Translations under genes and position numbers: made by a program
The notes under the pieces: model-generated
Seen by the model: the letters and a program-made list of their open reading frames with translations, nothing else
What the model was told of the DNA's origin: nothing
Databases searched by the model: none
Shown here: piece by piece, positions 1-9,166 of the stretch
How the letters are laid out: each line of letters starts with the position of its first letter
Numbering within the stretch: the first letter of the stretch is position 1
Source of the DNA: Lachnospiraceae bacterium XPB1003
Lineage (GTDB): Bacteria; Bacillota; Clostridia; Lachnospirales; Lachnospiraceae
Assembly: GCA_900102065.1 (NCBI GenBank)
Contig: FMVK01000017.1
Location: 1-64,000, forward strand
DNA: 64,000 nucleotides
Direction: 5' to 3'

Positions 1-267
1 AATGAGTTTGTCAGATCATCGAGATACGAGTTTAATCTGACAGAAGATGATCAGATGGATGATGTTGTAGAGAAGATATCATATGTATATGATGGAGCAC
101 TGGCAGCCTCTAAAGGTAGTTGGCCCGTCGAGATAATATGTGTGGTAAGTTACGGAGATAAAGAAAAAGGATTTTTCACCAGAGACTTCTATAGTGAAGG
201 AACTGTCACAATGGATGAAAATGAGCGGAAAGCTTACATAAGAGAAAAATTAGAAGAGCTTAAATAA
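1..267 (+). CDS. Hypothetical protein, C-terminal part (5' end outside window)
   Basis: The reading frame is open from base 1 to the TAA at 265-267, so this is the C-terminal 88 residues of a longer protein; an internal ATG at 55 is a possible but not preferred start. The visible part is acidic and ends in a short charged helix (ERKAYIREKLEELK). I do not recognise a family. It is followed by about 300 bases without a gene that hold the repeats described at 374-500. Confidence 0.5.
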   Translation, partial: NEFVRSSRYEFNLTEDDQMDDVVEKISYVYDGALAASKGSWPVEIICVVSYGDKEKGFFTRDFYSEGTVTMDENERKAYIREKLEELK

Positions 268-373
268 GACATTAAGATTTTACGTGATATATATTCCAGA
301 GAGTGTTGAGTACATAAAAAAATTGAGCTGGCGGATGCGAATAGATGCAAGATCATTACTGTTTTCGGCTCTT

Positions 374-500
374 AAAGTCAATGGGGACGGTTCCCATCGA
401 CTTATATTATTCAAAAAGCAAGAAAGTAAATAAGGAAGTCAACGAGAACCGTCTCTATTGACTTTAGGAAGTCAACGAGAACCGTCCCTATTGACTTTAG
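374..500. repeat. Cluster of three short repeats with a GGGACGGTT/AACCGTCCC core
   Basis: Two direct copies lie back to back with a 33-base period (434-466 and 467-500), each of the form AAGTCAACGAGAACCGTC followed by (T/C)C(T)ATTGACTTTA. A third copy at 374-403 (AAAGTCAATGGGGACGGTTC...) is in the opposite orientation, so it could base-pair with either of the others. The remainder of the intergenic stretch 268-581 shows nothing else. Short GGGACGGTTC-type palindromic repeats are widespread in Firmicutes and resemble REP-type elements; that assignment is inference. Confidence 0.6.
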
Positions 501-581
501 ATTTTAACCGACGGTGTAAATGCAAGTACATCAAATCCTAAAACGTTTATTCTTTTAGTGATCAAGATAGGGATGAGACAA

Positions 582-1475
582 ATGAGAAAGCTGCTTTTGA
601 TTTCACTTTTTATGGCTGTTATGCTTTGCGGATGTGGCAAACATGATGATAAAAAAACAGCAATTGGAATAGGATATGCTTATGTTAATTATCCGGAACA
701 GAAATTAGAACTTGTATACGCTGATGGTACTGCCGATAGTTGTGAACTGTATCCGGAAGGCGATGGTATGGATGATATAAGCTATGCTAATGGAAACTAT
801 TATTTTTATAATATCTATAATTCTAATATAGTCAGATATGATCGAGATAAAGGAGAAATGATCACTATATTGGATAAGAGTAAGTATAAAGGGATAGCGC
901 CTGATCATGATGGCGTAGAAATAGGTCATATAGAACCGCTAAATGAAGACGATAAAGCAGCAATTTATTTTAAGTTTACAGGAAATGAAACGATAAAAGG
1001 TATATTTTTAATTGATGATGGCGAGCTGGAGTTTTTATGTGATTCTGATTCAATGTACAGTTTCAGTTCGGATAAGAACAAAGAGCATCTTTATGTACGC
1101 CAGAAAGGAAAGCTGGTTTCTATTAATGTTAAGGATGGAACGAGCGAAGTGCTTATTGACAACTTTGAACCTTATATATTTGATATAACTCCATCGGCAG
1201 ATAAAATTGCATACTTCATAGACAAAATGGCTTATATTTATGATGTGAAACAAGATCATGAAGATGATATTACGGATTTAGACCTTCCGGCTAATAAAAT
1301 ATCAATATCCGATGATGGTAAATGGGTTGCGTTCGAAAATATAGGAGCTGTAGGATATATTTATCCGGCCAGGGACGAGCATATTTATTTGTATGACTGC
1401 GAAAATGATGAACTACACGATATAGCATCAGGTAATGTTGGCACTGATTATGGTGGATTTGATCTGCAGGAGTAA
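582..1475 (+). CDS. Lipoprotein with TolB/WD-like beta-propeller repeats
   Basis: A surface lipoprotein of unknown role. Starting at ATG 582 gives a compact type II signal peptide (MRKLLLISLFMAVMLCGC) with the lipobox ending at Cys18; AGGG at 569-572 is well spaced for it. In-frame GTG 558 and ATG 573 are upstream alternatives that would put extra residues before the signal peptide. The mature part has repeated blades of the type DG..YYFYNI / G.L..INV.DG / D.KIAYF...A.IYDV / DDGKWVAF, typical of TolB-like or WD propellers that bind proteins or polymers. No enzymatic motif is seen. It precedes the GH9 gene in the same direction with a 65-base gap and could share its role at the cell surface. 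Confidence 0.6.
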   Translation: MRKLLLISLFMAVMLCGCGKHDDKKTAIGIGYAYVNYPEQKLELVYADGTADSCELYPEGDGMDDISYANGNYYFYNIYNSNIVRYDRDKGEMITILDKSKYKGIAPDHDGVEIGHIEPLNEDDKAAIYFKFTGNETIKGIFLIDDGELEFLCDSDSMYSFSSDKNKEHLYVRQKGKLVSINVKDGTSEVLIDNFEPYIFDITPSADKIAYFIDKMAYIYDVKQDHEDDITDLDLPANKISISDDGKWVAFENIGAVGYIYPARDEHIYLYDCENDELHDIASGNVGTDYGGFDLQE

Positions 1476-1540
1476 AAAGCGGGGGCGTTTTTAAGATTAG
1501 TTTATGCGCTTATTATGAGAATAAAGGGAGAAAAGGGGTT

Positions 1541-4500
1541 ATGAAAAAGAGCAGAAGAATCAGTGGATTAGTTCTTTCGGGAGTGCTGACTGCAGGTACG
1601 GTTCTGGGCGGAACGGCAACGGCCTTATCAAGACCTGTTTATACTTTTGCCGGTGAACAGCTGGGAGCAACGGATTTTGACGACGGAAGAGGCCTTCCGT
1701 GGCATATCATGGAATCCGAGACCGGCAAGATGGAATTCGAGATCGCGGATGGTGTCTACAGGATCACCATAGTCAATCCCGGCGGAGCTTCCAATGGCGG
1801 CGATGACAGATGGGACTGCCAGTTCAGACACAGAGGTCTGAAGATAGTAGCTGGCCATACATATCATGTGCATTACGAGATCAAAGCATCTAATACCGGA
1901 AAGTACTATACGAAGATAGGTAATCTCGCAGGCGATGTGGAAGTCTGGCACAATATGAGCAACGGCTCAGATCTGGGTGCTACCTGGGATCCCATTCCCT
2001 ATGATACTGCCGGACAGTGGAAGAGTGTGGATCTTACTTTTACTGCGGGACAGAGTCTTGATGTTGCCGAGTGGGCTTTCCACCTTGGCGGTGACGGTCA
2101 GTATACGAGTGGAGTGTGCTTCCCTGCAGGTACTGTCATAGAGTTCGATAACATGTCTCTTTTCGATGAGACTTCGAATGAAAATGATTATGTGGAAGAG
2201 CCGGCATGGGTGCGTTCGGATATCCTTACGAATCAGGTGGGATATTTTGAAGACATGGCAAAGAAAGCAACCCTTCTTTCCGACAGCAAGTCTGCTGTAG
2301 GCTTTTCTCTTGTGGATGAAAGCGGTAAGGAAGTCTGGAGCGGGAAGTCCGAACCCATGGGACTTGATGCCGACTCAGGAGATAATGTTCATGTTCTTGA
2401 TTTCTCAGATTTTAATGAGAAGGGTAAATTCACTTTAAAGGCCGACAACGGAGCTGTTTCAAGAGGGTTCGCCATAGGAGATTCACAGACCTATTCAGCT
2501 CTTTTGTATGATTCACTGAATTATTTCTATCAGAACAGATCTGCGATCCTCATAGAAAGTCAGTTCATCACATCGGGTGACAAGAACGGTCTTGCCAGGG
2601 CGGCAGGTCATCCTTCGGATGTTGCCGAGATAAGAACAAGCTTCACGGATCAGTCCACAAGCGGCTCTCAGGATGTTACAGGTGGATGGTATGATGCGGG
2701 CGATCACGGCAAATATGTGGTGAACGGAGGAATATCATTATGGCTTCTGCAGAATCAATATGAGACTGCATTAAAGACAGGCGATGAATCCGCATATGCC
2801 GATGGAACGATGAATATACCGGAGAACAATAACGGTTACCCTGATCTTCTGGATGAAGCCAGATGGGAGATGGACTGGTTCGGCACCATGCTTGTGAAGG
2901 ACGGCGAATGCAAGGATATGGTCTATCACAAAGTCCATGATGAGAAGTGGACGGGACTTGCTCTTGCACCTGCAGACGATACGATGAAGAGGGTTATACT
3001 CCCTCCCACAACGGCGGCTACACTTAATGTTGCCGCATGCGCGGCTCAGGCTGCACGTCTCTGGAAGGGTATAGATGATGCTTATTCCGAACAGTGCCTT
3101 GATATTGCAAAGAGAACTTATGCTGCTGCAAAGGCTCATCCCGATATGTACGCACCTACGGGTAATTTCCCGGGAGGCGGATCCTATGGTGATGATGATG
3201 TGACAGACGAGTTCTACTGGGCTGCAACGGAGCTGTATATCACCACAGGAGATGATACATATTACAACGATATGAAGGCTTCCCCCTTCTTCATGCAGGT
3301 GGAGACGACTTTATCAGGCGGAGAGAGCGTTGATACATACGGAAGCTTTGACTGGGGACATACGGCATCCCTTGGAACTCTTTCCGTTCTTTTAAATGAA
3401 GACAAGGTTGATGCGGGTGATGTGAGCAAGGCAAAGGATGCTGTGATGGCAGCTGCTGACAGATTTATCGAAAAGGAAAATGAGCAGGGTTACGGACTGC
3501 CTTATTCCGGAGGAACCCTTTCAAATACCGATAGCGCGCAGGGATATCTGTGGGGATCCAATTCATTTGTTGCGGATAATGCAATTGTTATCGCATATGC
3601 ATATATATTGAGCGATGATGCAAAATATTTAAACGGTGCGGTATCGGCGATGGATTATCTCCTGGGAAGAAATGCAAATGACTATTCTTATGTAACGGGA
3701 TACGGGACTCATGCCGCAAAATATCCCCATCATCGTTACTGGGCCGGTCTCATAGATGACAGCTTCCCGCTGGCTCCCAATGGTGTAATGGTGGGCGGCC
3801 CTAACAGCGGAATGGAAGATCCCTGGGTCAAAGGTATGGGATGGAAGAAGGGGACGATCCCTCCCGCCAAATGTTATCTGGATCATATAGAAGCATATTC
3901 CGCCAATGAATGTACCATCAACTGGAATGCACCTCTCGCATGGCTTACGGGATTCATAACGGAGAATTCTAAGGACGGTATAATCCGGGGAGCCGTTAAC
4001 TTAAGTGCGGCTTCAGATCCGGGGAGCGCCAATGTTACCAATACTGCGGCGGGATCGTCAGACGTCAATGCTTCCGGAGCCGGTGGCGCTGGCGTTGGCT
4101 CATCGGGCAGCATAGAAGGAAAAAAGCCCATGAGCGGATGGCTCATCGCACTTATAGTATTCGGTGTCGTAGCTGTGATCGTATCCATAGAGATATTTGT
4201 TTATAAGATGCTTCAGATGAAGAAGCAGGATGCGGCCGCGGCTCAGGGAATAAAGCTTGATTACGGGAATATGAACTCCGATGGGGCACAGACGCTGGAG
4301 ATGGAGAAAGAGGCTGTAGCTGCTGACACGGAAGTTGCGACAGAACCGCCGGTTCAAGCTACGGATAGTGTTGAAGCAAGTGCACCTACAACAGAGGGAG
4401 CGCAGACACCGGTTTCGGAAGCTGCAGTTCCTTATGCGGCACCTGCAACCGAAGCTGCCGCACCGGAGACAACACCTGCTGCAGCAGCTGATAAACCTGC

Positions 4501-4684
4501 TTCGGTTATCGAATTCTATGATCCGGAGGCGGCTAAAACAAATGAATATTCTGCCTCGGTTGCTTCTGATTCGCCGGCAGTATCGCCTACCGCACCGGAA
4601 TATCTCTATGATGCCTGGGGCAATCCTCAGATGAGGGTACTCTACGATGCATCAGGCAAGCCCGTATATGTACCGATCTCGTAA
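1541..4684 (+). CDS. Membrane-anchored GH9 endoglucanase with CBM4/9-like and CelD_N modules
   Basis: Hydrolyses beta-1,4-glucan (cellulose or related) outside the cell. Modules in order: signal peptide (about 1-36); a CBM4/9-like jelly-roll region (about 42-210); a CelD_N immunoglobulin-like domain (about 225-312, beginning ILTNQVGY); a GH9 catalytic domain (about 318-808). Catalytic features are visible: DAGDH at 385-389 supplies the paired aspartates, PHHRYW near 729-734 binds substrate, and Glu790 in SANECTINWNAP is the likely proton donor. After a Gly/Ser/Ala linker there is a transmembrane helix (about 866-888) followed by positive residues and a 155-residue Ala/Pro/Thr/Glu-rich tail ending in YDAWGNPQMRVLYDASGKP. 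By the positive-inside rule the tail should be cytoplasmic, which is unusual for cellulases that normally end in dockerins or SLH domains. ATG 1541 is preceded by a GGGAG-type site. Confidence 0.93.
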   Translation: MKKSRRISGLVLSGVLTAGTVLGGTATALSRPVYTFAGEQLGATDFDDGRGLPWHIMESETGKMEFEIADGVYRITIVNPGGASNGGDDRWDCQFRHRGLKIVAGHTYHVHYEIKASNTGKYYTKIGNLAGDVEVWHNMSNGSDLGATWDPIPYDTAGQWKSVDLTFTAGQSLDVAEWAFHLGGDGQYTSGVCFPAGTVIEFDNMSLFDETSNENDYVEEPAWVRSDILTNQVGYFEDMAKKATLLSDSKSAVGFSLVDESGKEVWSGKSEPMGLDADSGDNVHVLDFSDFNEKGKFTLKADNGAVSRGFAIGDSQTYSALLYDSLNYFYQNRSAILIESQFITSGDKNGLARAAGHPSDVAEIRTSFTDQSTSGSQDVTGGWYDAGDHGKYVVNGGISLWLLQNQYETALKTGDESAYADGTMNIPENNNGYPDLLDEARWEMDWFGTMLVKDGECKDMVYHKVHDEKWTGLALAPADDTMKRVILPPTTAATLNVAACAAQAARLWKGIDDAYSEQCLDIAKRTYAAAKAHPDMYAPTGNFPGGGSYGDDDVTDEFYWAATELYITTGDDTYYNDMKASPFFMQVETTLSGGESVDTYGSFDWGHTASLGTLSVLLNEDKVDAGDVSKAKDAVMAAADRFIEKENEQGYGLPYSGGTLSNTDSAQGYLWGSNSFVADNAIVIAYAYILSDDAKYLNGAVSAMDYLLGRNANDYSYVTGYGTHAAKYPHHRYWAGLIDDSFPLAPNGVMVGGPNSGMEDPWVKGMGWKKGTIPPAKCYLDHIEAYSANECTINWNAPLAWLTGFITENSKDGIIRGAVNLSAASDPGSANVTNTAAGSSDVNASGAGGAGVGSSGSIEGKKPMSGWLIALIVFGVVAVIVSIEIFVYKMLQMKKQDAAAAQGIKLDYGNMNSDGAQTLEMEKEAVAADTEVATEPPVQATDSVEASAPTTEGAQTPVSEAAVPYAAPATEAAAPETTPAAAADKPASVIEFYDPEAAKTNEYSASVASDSPAVSPTAPEYLYDAWGNPQMRVLYDASGKPVYVPIS

Positions 4685-4704
4685 GATGTTTAAAGATTAA
4701 AAAA

Positions 4705-4731
4705 GCCCTGCGCCTTTAGCGCAGGGCTTTT
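4705..4731. terminator. Bidirectional rho-independent terminator between GH9 and serpin genes
   Basis: A perfect 9-bp stem (GCCCTGCGC / GCGCAGGGC) with loop CTTTA, preceded by an A-run (from 4699) and followed by TTTT. The A and T flanks make it function for both converging genes. Confidence 0.9.
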
Positions 4732-4766
4732 GCAAGCGGATAGACATGTATATTATGCAAGGGGTA

Positions 4767-6053
4767 TTACATATTATTCATGCATCCGATGAAAATAGGG
4801 AGCCCTGTTTCGTTATCTACGATACCGTATACGAAGGGGCGGTTAAGATCGATAATTTTATATGTCTGGCGCGGAGCATCTCCGAGACATGTCATCATAA
4901 CTGCTGTAGCCGCAGCTGCACGTGTTCCCTCGCGATTCAGTTCCATGTGTGTCGAGTGGATCACCTGGCTTATAAATAAAGGGCAATCCGCCATATTGCT
5001 GAAGTCTGCTCTTTCTCCATCAAAGGGAATATCCATTCCCTTATCAATAAAGGTTTTATTCATTTCGGTTGCATAATCCGTAGAGAATTCGGGCATGGTG
5101 ACGCAAACTTTTTCGGAAGTCGTATTTCTTAATGCGTCAGAAAGGTCTGCGTCACTGTTGATCAATCCTTCGATATAATCTGCGGTACTTACGCCCTCAT
5201 TGGGAAGGATGGCGAAGAAAGAGTACTGGCCACCGGCATAGGGACGCAGGAAACCGATGCCATTTTCGAGTTCAAAATAATCGTTTTCTTCACTGTAAAG
5301 CGTAGTAACCGATGATTCGCTTCCGTCTGCATTGGTAAAAATATGATTTTCTCGGATCTGATCATCGGAATAACTAAATTCCCATTCTCCTTCGAAAGCG
5401 ATTGCGTTGATAAGGCACATGCGGTCGTTGGGAGAGATATCTGAGATGATCTGAGGTATCATTCCTGAGGTTTCTTTTGAAACCCATCCGTTGATAGCCA
5501 TTACGGTCGAATCGTCAAAGGGAGCCGGAAATACTTCCGCATCATACCAGTCATTCGTTTTCTGGATAAAATCGGATTTGGGCGTTGAGCTGCCGTCACC
5601 TTTATACCATACAGAATTGGCGATATTCCAGTTTACGTCATCGGAAGATTCAAGACGATCGGAGATATCCTTGAATGCAGAGTTCATATCATCAATGGAA
5701 AGACCGTGGTTCAACACATCTTCCATCTGGTCAAGTGTATCGCCGTTGGCACCGTTTTGTACCATACCCATAGCAAGTTCGATAGAAGTAGGTGATATCA
5801 GGATGTTTTCCTGTTCGCCGGATTCTTTTACGGTTTGAGCTAACAGCTCAAGGGCCAGGTCGGACATAGCTTCCTCGGGTGAACCTGCGGCATCACTTTT
5901 TGGAGAGGTTAGAGTCTCAGTTTCAGTGGATGATTCTGCTTCGGAGGATAAAGCCTGTATAGATTTCGAAGTCGAGTCTGATACAGCCTGCCGGCCGCAG
6001 CCTCCGAGCATAGTCATGGTTAACAGTGCAAAAACGATGTTTCTCTTTTTCAT
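4767..6053 (-). CDS. Lipoprotein serpin (serine protease inhibitor)
   Basis: A 428-residue serpin tethered to the membrane as a lipoprotein: signal peptide MKKRNIVFALLTMTMLGGC with lipobox LGGC (Cys19), then an acidic Ser/Thr/Glu linker to about 60, then the serpin fold. The hinge GTRAAAATAVMM (from Gly376, about P15) has the small residues at P12-P9 that allow loop insertion, so it is predicted to be inhibitory. By alignment with alpha-1-antitrypsin the P1 residue is near Leu390 (TCLGDAP), suggesting a chymotrypsin- or elastase-like target; this P1 call is inference. The C-terminal signature NRPFVYGIVDNETGLPIFIG is typical. AAAGGA lies 8 bases before the ATG. It converges on the GH9 cellulase and may protect surface enzymes from rumen proteases. 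Confidence 0.93.
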   Translation of the reverse strand: MKKRNIVFALLTMTMLGGCGRQAVSDSTSKSIQALSSEAESSTETETLTSPKSDAAGSPEEAMSDLALELLAQTVKESGEQENILISPTSIELAMGMVQNGANGDTLDQMEDVLNHGLSIDDMNSAFKDISDRLESSDDVNWNIANSVWYKGDGSSTPKSDFIQKTNDWYDAEVFPAPFDDSTVMAINGWVSKETSGMIPQIISDISPNDRMCLINAIAFEGEWEFSYSDDQIRENHIFTNADGSESSVTTLYSEENDYFELENGIGFLRPYAGGQYSFFAILPNEGVSTADYIEGLINSDADLSDALRNTTSEKVCVTMPEFSTDYATEMNKTFIDKGMDIPFDGERADFSNMADCPLFISQVIHSTHMELNREGTRAAAATAVMMTCLGDAPRQTYKIIDLNRPFVYGIVDNETGLPIFIGCMNNM

Positions 6054-6201
6054 GATGTTATCCTTTCTGTTTAATTATCGTTACGATATATGTACGGATG
6101 TGAGGGGAGGGATTTATGGAAAAATATAAATTTTTTATATAAACTCTTTGCATATTTTTTTCGGGGGTAGTTGAGCAACATCGGATGCTGTATTTTGCGC
6201 T

Positions 6202-6530
6202 GCCTGCCCACCCTGCTACGGCCTGCTGAGAGTTGTGATATAGACCTGCCCACCCTGCAGTGGCTTGCTGAGCTGTGTAACGTGAGCCGAGCAGTACAGG
6301 GAAATGTTAATATAGTAGAAACGCCTCGCCATGGAGGGCGGGGCGAGCGAATAACGCTCCATGGATGGAGCGTATGAGCGGTTTCGGAACGAAGACAAAG
6401 ATTTCACCATTTCCCGAAGTACTGCCGAGCGAACGTTTCCACAGCTCAGCAAGCCACAGCAGGGTGGGCAGGCAAGTGATTCCACAGTCCAGCGAGCTAC
6501 TGCAGCGGGGCTTTCGGGGCCCCGCCCCGG
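6202..6530. repeat. Large structured palindromic element, copy 1 (core 6318-6386)
   Basis: The 559-base gap between the divergent serpin and phnW genes is filled by a long inverted repeat. The outer arms 6245-6277 and 6440-6472 are complementary over 32 of 33 positions. Inside come GCAGTAC/GTACTGC (6291-6297/6419-6425) and GGGAAATG/CATTTCCC (6299-6306/6408-6415). The centre is a 69-base core closed by GAAACG...CGGTTTCG, holding two hairpins: H1 (6324-6343, 7-bp stem, loop ATGGAG) and H2 (6355-6372, 6-bp stem, loop ATGGAT). The core is homologous to that at 24840-24908. The outer arm motif is also duplicated in diverged form on the left (6202-6239) and right (6484-6530, merging with a GC-rich hairpin). 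No protein is encoded convincingly. It could be a structured RNA or a mobile palindromic element. Confidence 0.8.
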
Positions 6531-6612
6531 TCAGCTTGAAAAAAAACTATATTAAGGATAAAATTATCAAGTGTGTGCCCAAACATAAATTAATCGCATG
6601 GAGGGAATGATC

Positions 6613-7758
6613 ATGCAGGAAGTTAAGAGAAATATATTGCTGAATCCCGGCCCGTCCACAACGACGGATACCGTTAAATACGCTCAGATAGTTCCGGACA
6701 TCTGTCCGAGAGAGAAGGAATTCGCCGGCATCATGGCGCCTATGCGTGATGATCTGGTCAAGATCGTGCACGGAGATACGAAGGAATATACATCCGTACT
6801 CTTCTGCGGATCAGGTACCATATGTATAGATATCACCCTCAATTCCCTTCTTGATAAGGGAAAGAAGGCTATGGTCGTAAAGAACGGTTCATATTCTTCC
6901 AGAGCCTGCGAGGTATTGGAGTACTATGGACTTCCTTTTATAAAGGTAGAGTCACCCGTTGATGAGGCTCTTGATGTGAGCCTTGTTGAAGAGGCGCTTA
7001 AGAAAGCGGCTGCAGACGGTGATGAGATCGGTTATATCTATATGACACATCATGAGACAGGAACCGGTCTGCTTAATCCTATAAGGGAAGTAGGAGCACT
7101 TGCTCATAAGTACGGCGCATTTTTCATCACGGATACAACATCGTCATATGCTATGATCCCTATCAATGTCTATGATGATAATATTGATTTCTGCATGGCA
7201 TCCGCACAGAAGGGTATCATGGGAATGACAGGACTTTCTTATGTAGTGGGAAGACGAGATATCATTGAGAAGTCAAAGGATTTCCCTACACATTCCTACT
7301 ATTGTAATCTCTACAGACAGTATGCTTATTTTGAAGAGACCGGAGAGATGAATTTCACACCTCCCGTTCAGACCATTTATGCGGCAAGACAGGCTCTTAA
7401 GGAGTATTGGGAAGAGGGAGAGACCGCAAAATGGGAGAGACATACCCGCGTTATGAATGCTCTCAGAAAGGGAATCGATGAGCTGGGGCTTAAGGAAGCA
7501 CTTCCCCGCGATATCCAGTCGGGACTTGTTGCTGCCGTCAGATATCCCGATGATGAGAAATGGGATTTCGAGAAGATCCACGATTACTGCTATGAGAGAG
7601 GATTTACTATCTATCCCGGCAAGATGCAGGGCAGAGGAACTTTCAGGCTCTGTGCGCTGGGTGCAATAGATGAGGAAGACATCAGGGCATTCTGGAAAGT
7701 CTTTGAAGATGCCATGAAAGATGCGGGAGCAGCGATACCCGCAGTATATAAGGATTGA
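6613..7758 (+). CDS. phnW: 2-aminoethylphosphonate transaminase
   Basis: A PLP-dependent class V aminotransferase. In catabolism PhnW makes phosphonoacetaldehyde from AEP; beside PEP mutase and phosphonopyruvate decarboxylase it most likely runs in the biosynthetic direction, giving AEP. ILLNPGPSTTT at the N-terminus is typical of AEP/alanine-glyoxylate transaminases, FITDTTSS holds the PLP-ring aspartate, and SAQKGIMG holds the Schiff-base lysine (Lys200 with this start). GGAGGG at 6600-6605 is placed for ATG 6613; ATGs at 6598 and 6607 are in frame but overlap that site. Length 381 residues fits the family. First gene of the phosphonate cluster, 11 bases before the next. Confidence 0.9.
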   Translation: MQEVKRNILLNPGPSTTTDTVKYAQIVPDICPREKEFAGIMAPMRDDLVKIVHGDTKEYTSVLFCGSGTICIDITLNSLLDKGKKAMVVKNGSYSSRACEVLEYYGLPFIKVESPVDEALDVSLVEEALKKAAADGDEIGYIYMTHHETGTGLLNPIREVGALAHKYGAFFITDTTSSYAMIPINVYDDNIDFCMASAQKGIMGMTGLSYVVGRRDIIEKSKDFPTHSYYCNLYRQYAYFEETGEMNFTPPVQTIYAARQALKEYWEEGETAKWERHTRVMNALRKGIDELGLKEALPRDIQSGLVAAVRYPDDEKWDFEKIHDYCYERGFTIYPGKMQGRGTFRLCALGAIDEEDIRAFWKVFEDAMKDAGAAIPAVYKD

Positions 7759-7769
7759 TAAAGGAGTAA

Positions 7770-9149
7770 ATGATGAGAACACTGTTATACATTGATCCCG
7801 GAACGGGAAGCATGCTTTTCTCCATTCTTATCGGTATCTTTGCCGCACTGGTTTTCTTCGTGCAGAAAGTTATCCTTAAGATCAAGTTCGCATTGAGCGG
7901 TGGACGTGCCGATAAGGCGGCTGCCGCAGCGGCTGAGAAGATTCCTTTCCTTATCTTTTCGGATTCGAAGAGATACTGGAATACTTTTAAGCCAATATGC
8001 GATGCTTTTGAAGCCAGAAAGCAGAAGGTCACATACTGGACCGCTTCTCCCGATGATCCCGCCCTTGAAGAAAAGTACGAATATGTAACGGCGGAATTCA
8101 TCGGCGAAGGAAATAAAGCTTTTACAAGACTTAACTTTGCAAAGGCAGGCGTGCTGCTTTCAACAACACCCGGACTTGATGTATATCAGTGGAAGCGTTC
8201 CAAGAATGTTGACTGGTATGTTCACGTGCTTCATGCAGCAGGCGATCCTACCATGTACAGAATGTTCGGTCTTGATTTCTATGATGCGGTATTTATCGCA
8301 GGCGACTTCATGGAGGATGAGCTCAGAAAGCTTGAGGAACTTCGTGGTATCACTAAGAAAGAACTTCCCATGGCAGGTGTTCCCTACCTTGATGTTATGA
8401 AAGCAAGACTTGATAAGGAAGGTAAGGAAGAGAAGAAGGAAGGAAAATTTGCCGAAGGCAGAGATGTTCCCACAGTACTCCTTGCTCCCGCCTGGGGGCC
8501 CAGCGGACTGCTTACGACACTCGGACCCGAGATGCTGGAAGCACTCAAGGCTACAGGTTACAATATCGTAGTTCGTCCTCATCCCCAGTCCATGACTTCC
8601 GAGAAGGAGCTTATGGATAAGCTGATGAAGGACTTCCCCGAGAATGATTCTTTCCACTGGAATTTCGATAATGATAACTTCTCCGTACTTAAGAAGTCGG
8701 ACATCATGATCTCGGACTTCTCCGGTGTTATCTATGACTACACACTTGTATTCGATAAGCCCCTCGTATTCACGGATATGGGCGTAGGATACAACCGTGA
8801 CGTATATGACTGTTGCTGGCTTGAAGAGGAGCCCTGGATGATAAGGAAGCTTCCCGAGATCGGCACACCTCTTAAGAAGGATGATATCGGCAATGTGAAG
8901 TCCATTATCGACGAGGCTATTGCGTCCGAGAAGTTCTCTGCAGCAAGAGAAGAAGCCAGAAAAGAAACCTGGTCAAATATCGGATCTGCTTCCGACAAGA
9001 TCGTTGAATATATGATCGAAAAGGGCGAAGAGATCGCGAAGAAGAAGGAAGAAGAGCGTAAGGCTAAGGAAGAAGAAGCTAAGAAAGCTGCAGGTAAGAG
9101 CAGTAAGAAGAAGGCGGCTGATAAAGATAAGCCTGAGGCCGAAAAATAA
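7770..9149 (+). CDS. TagB/TagF-like CDP-alcohol phosphotransferase, membrane-anchored
   Basis: Resembles CDP-glycerol glycerophosphotransferases of teichoic acid synthesis. A transmembrane helix (about 12-35) precedes a cytosolic GT-B type domain with RPHPQS at 269-274 and SDFSGVIYDY from 315, followed by KPLVF, the usual donor-site signatures. The last 40 residues are a Lys/Glu-rich tail (KKKEEERKAKEEE...). Located inside the phosphonate cluster, it is a good candidate for moving an AEP-phosphate or AEP unit from a CMP-activated donor onto a glycan or lipid; that is inference, glycerol or ribitol phosphate transfer being the known family activity. AAGGAG precedes the ATG pair at 7770/7773. 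Confidence 0.75.
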   Translation: MMRTLLYIDPGTGSMLFSILIGIFAALVFFVQKVILKIKFALSGGRADKAAAAAAEKIPFLIFSDSKRYWNTFKPICDAFEARKQKVTYWTASPDDPALEEKYEYVTAEFIGEGNKAFTRLNFAKAGVLLSTTPGLDVYQWKRSKNVDWYVHVLHAAGDPTMYRMFGLDFYDAVFIAGDFMEDELRKLEELRGITKKELPMAGVPYLDVMKARLDKEGKEEKKEGKFAEGRDVPTVLLAPAWGPSGLLTTLGPEMLEALKATGYNIVVRPHPQSMTSEKELMDKLMKDFPENDSFHWNFDNDNFSVLKKSDIMISDFSGVIYDYTLVFDKPLVFTDMGVGYNRDVYDCCWLEEEPWMIRKLPEIGTPLKKDDIGNVKSIIDEAIASEKFSAAREEARKETWSNIGSASDKIVEYMIEKGEEIAKKKEEERKAKEEEAKKAAGKSSKKKAADKDKPEAEK

Positions 9150-9166
9150 GTTAAGGAGAATAACGA

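Noticed and set aside
6202-6530. CRISPR array
   Set aside because: The repeats are inverted and few, there is no regular spacer length, and no cas genes are present. No CRISPR array was found elsewhere either.
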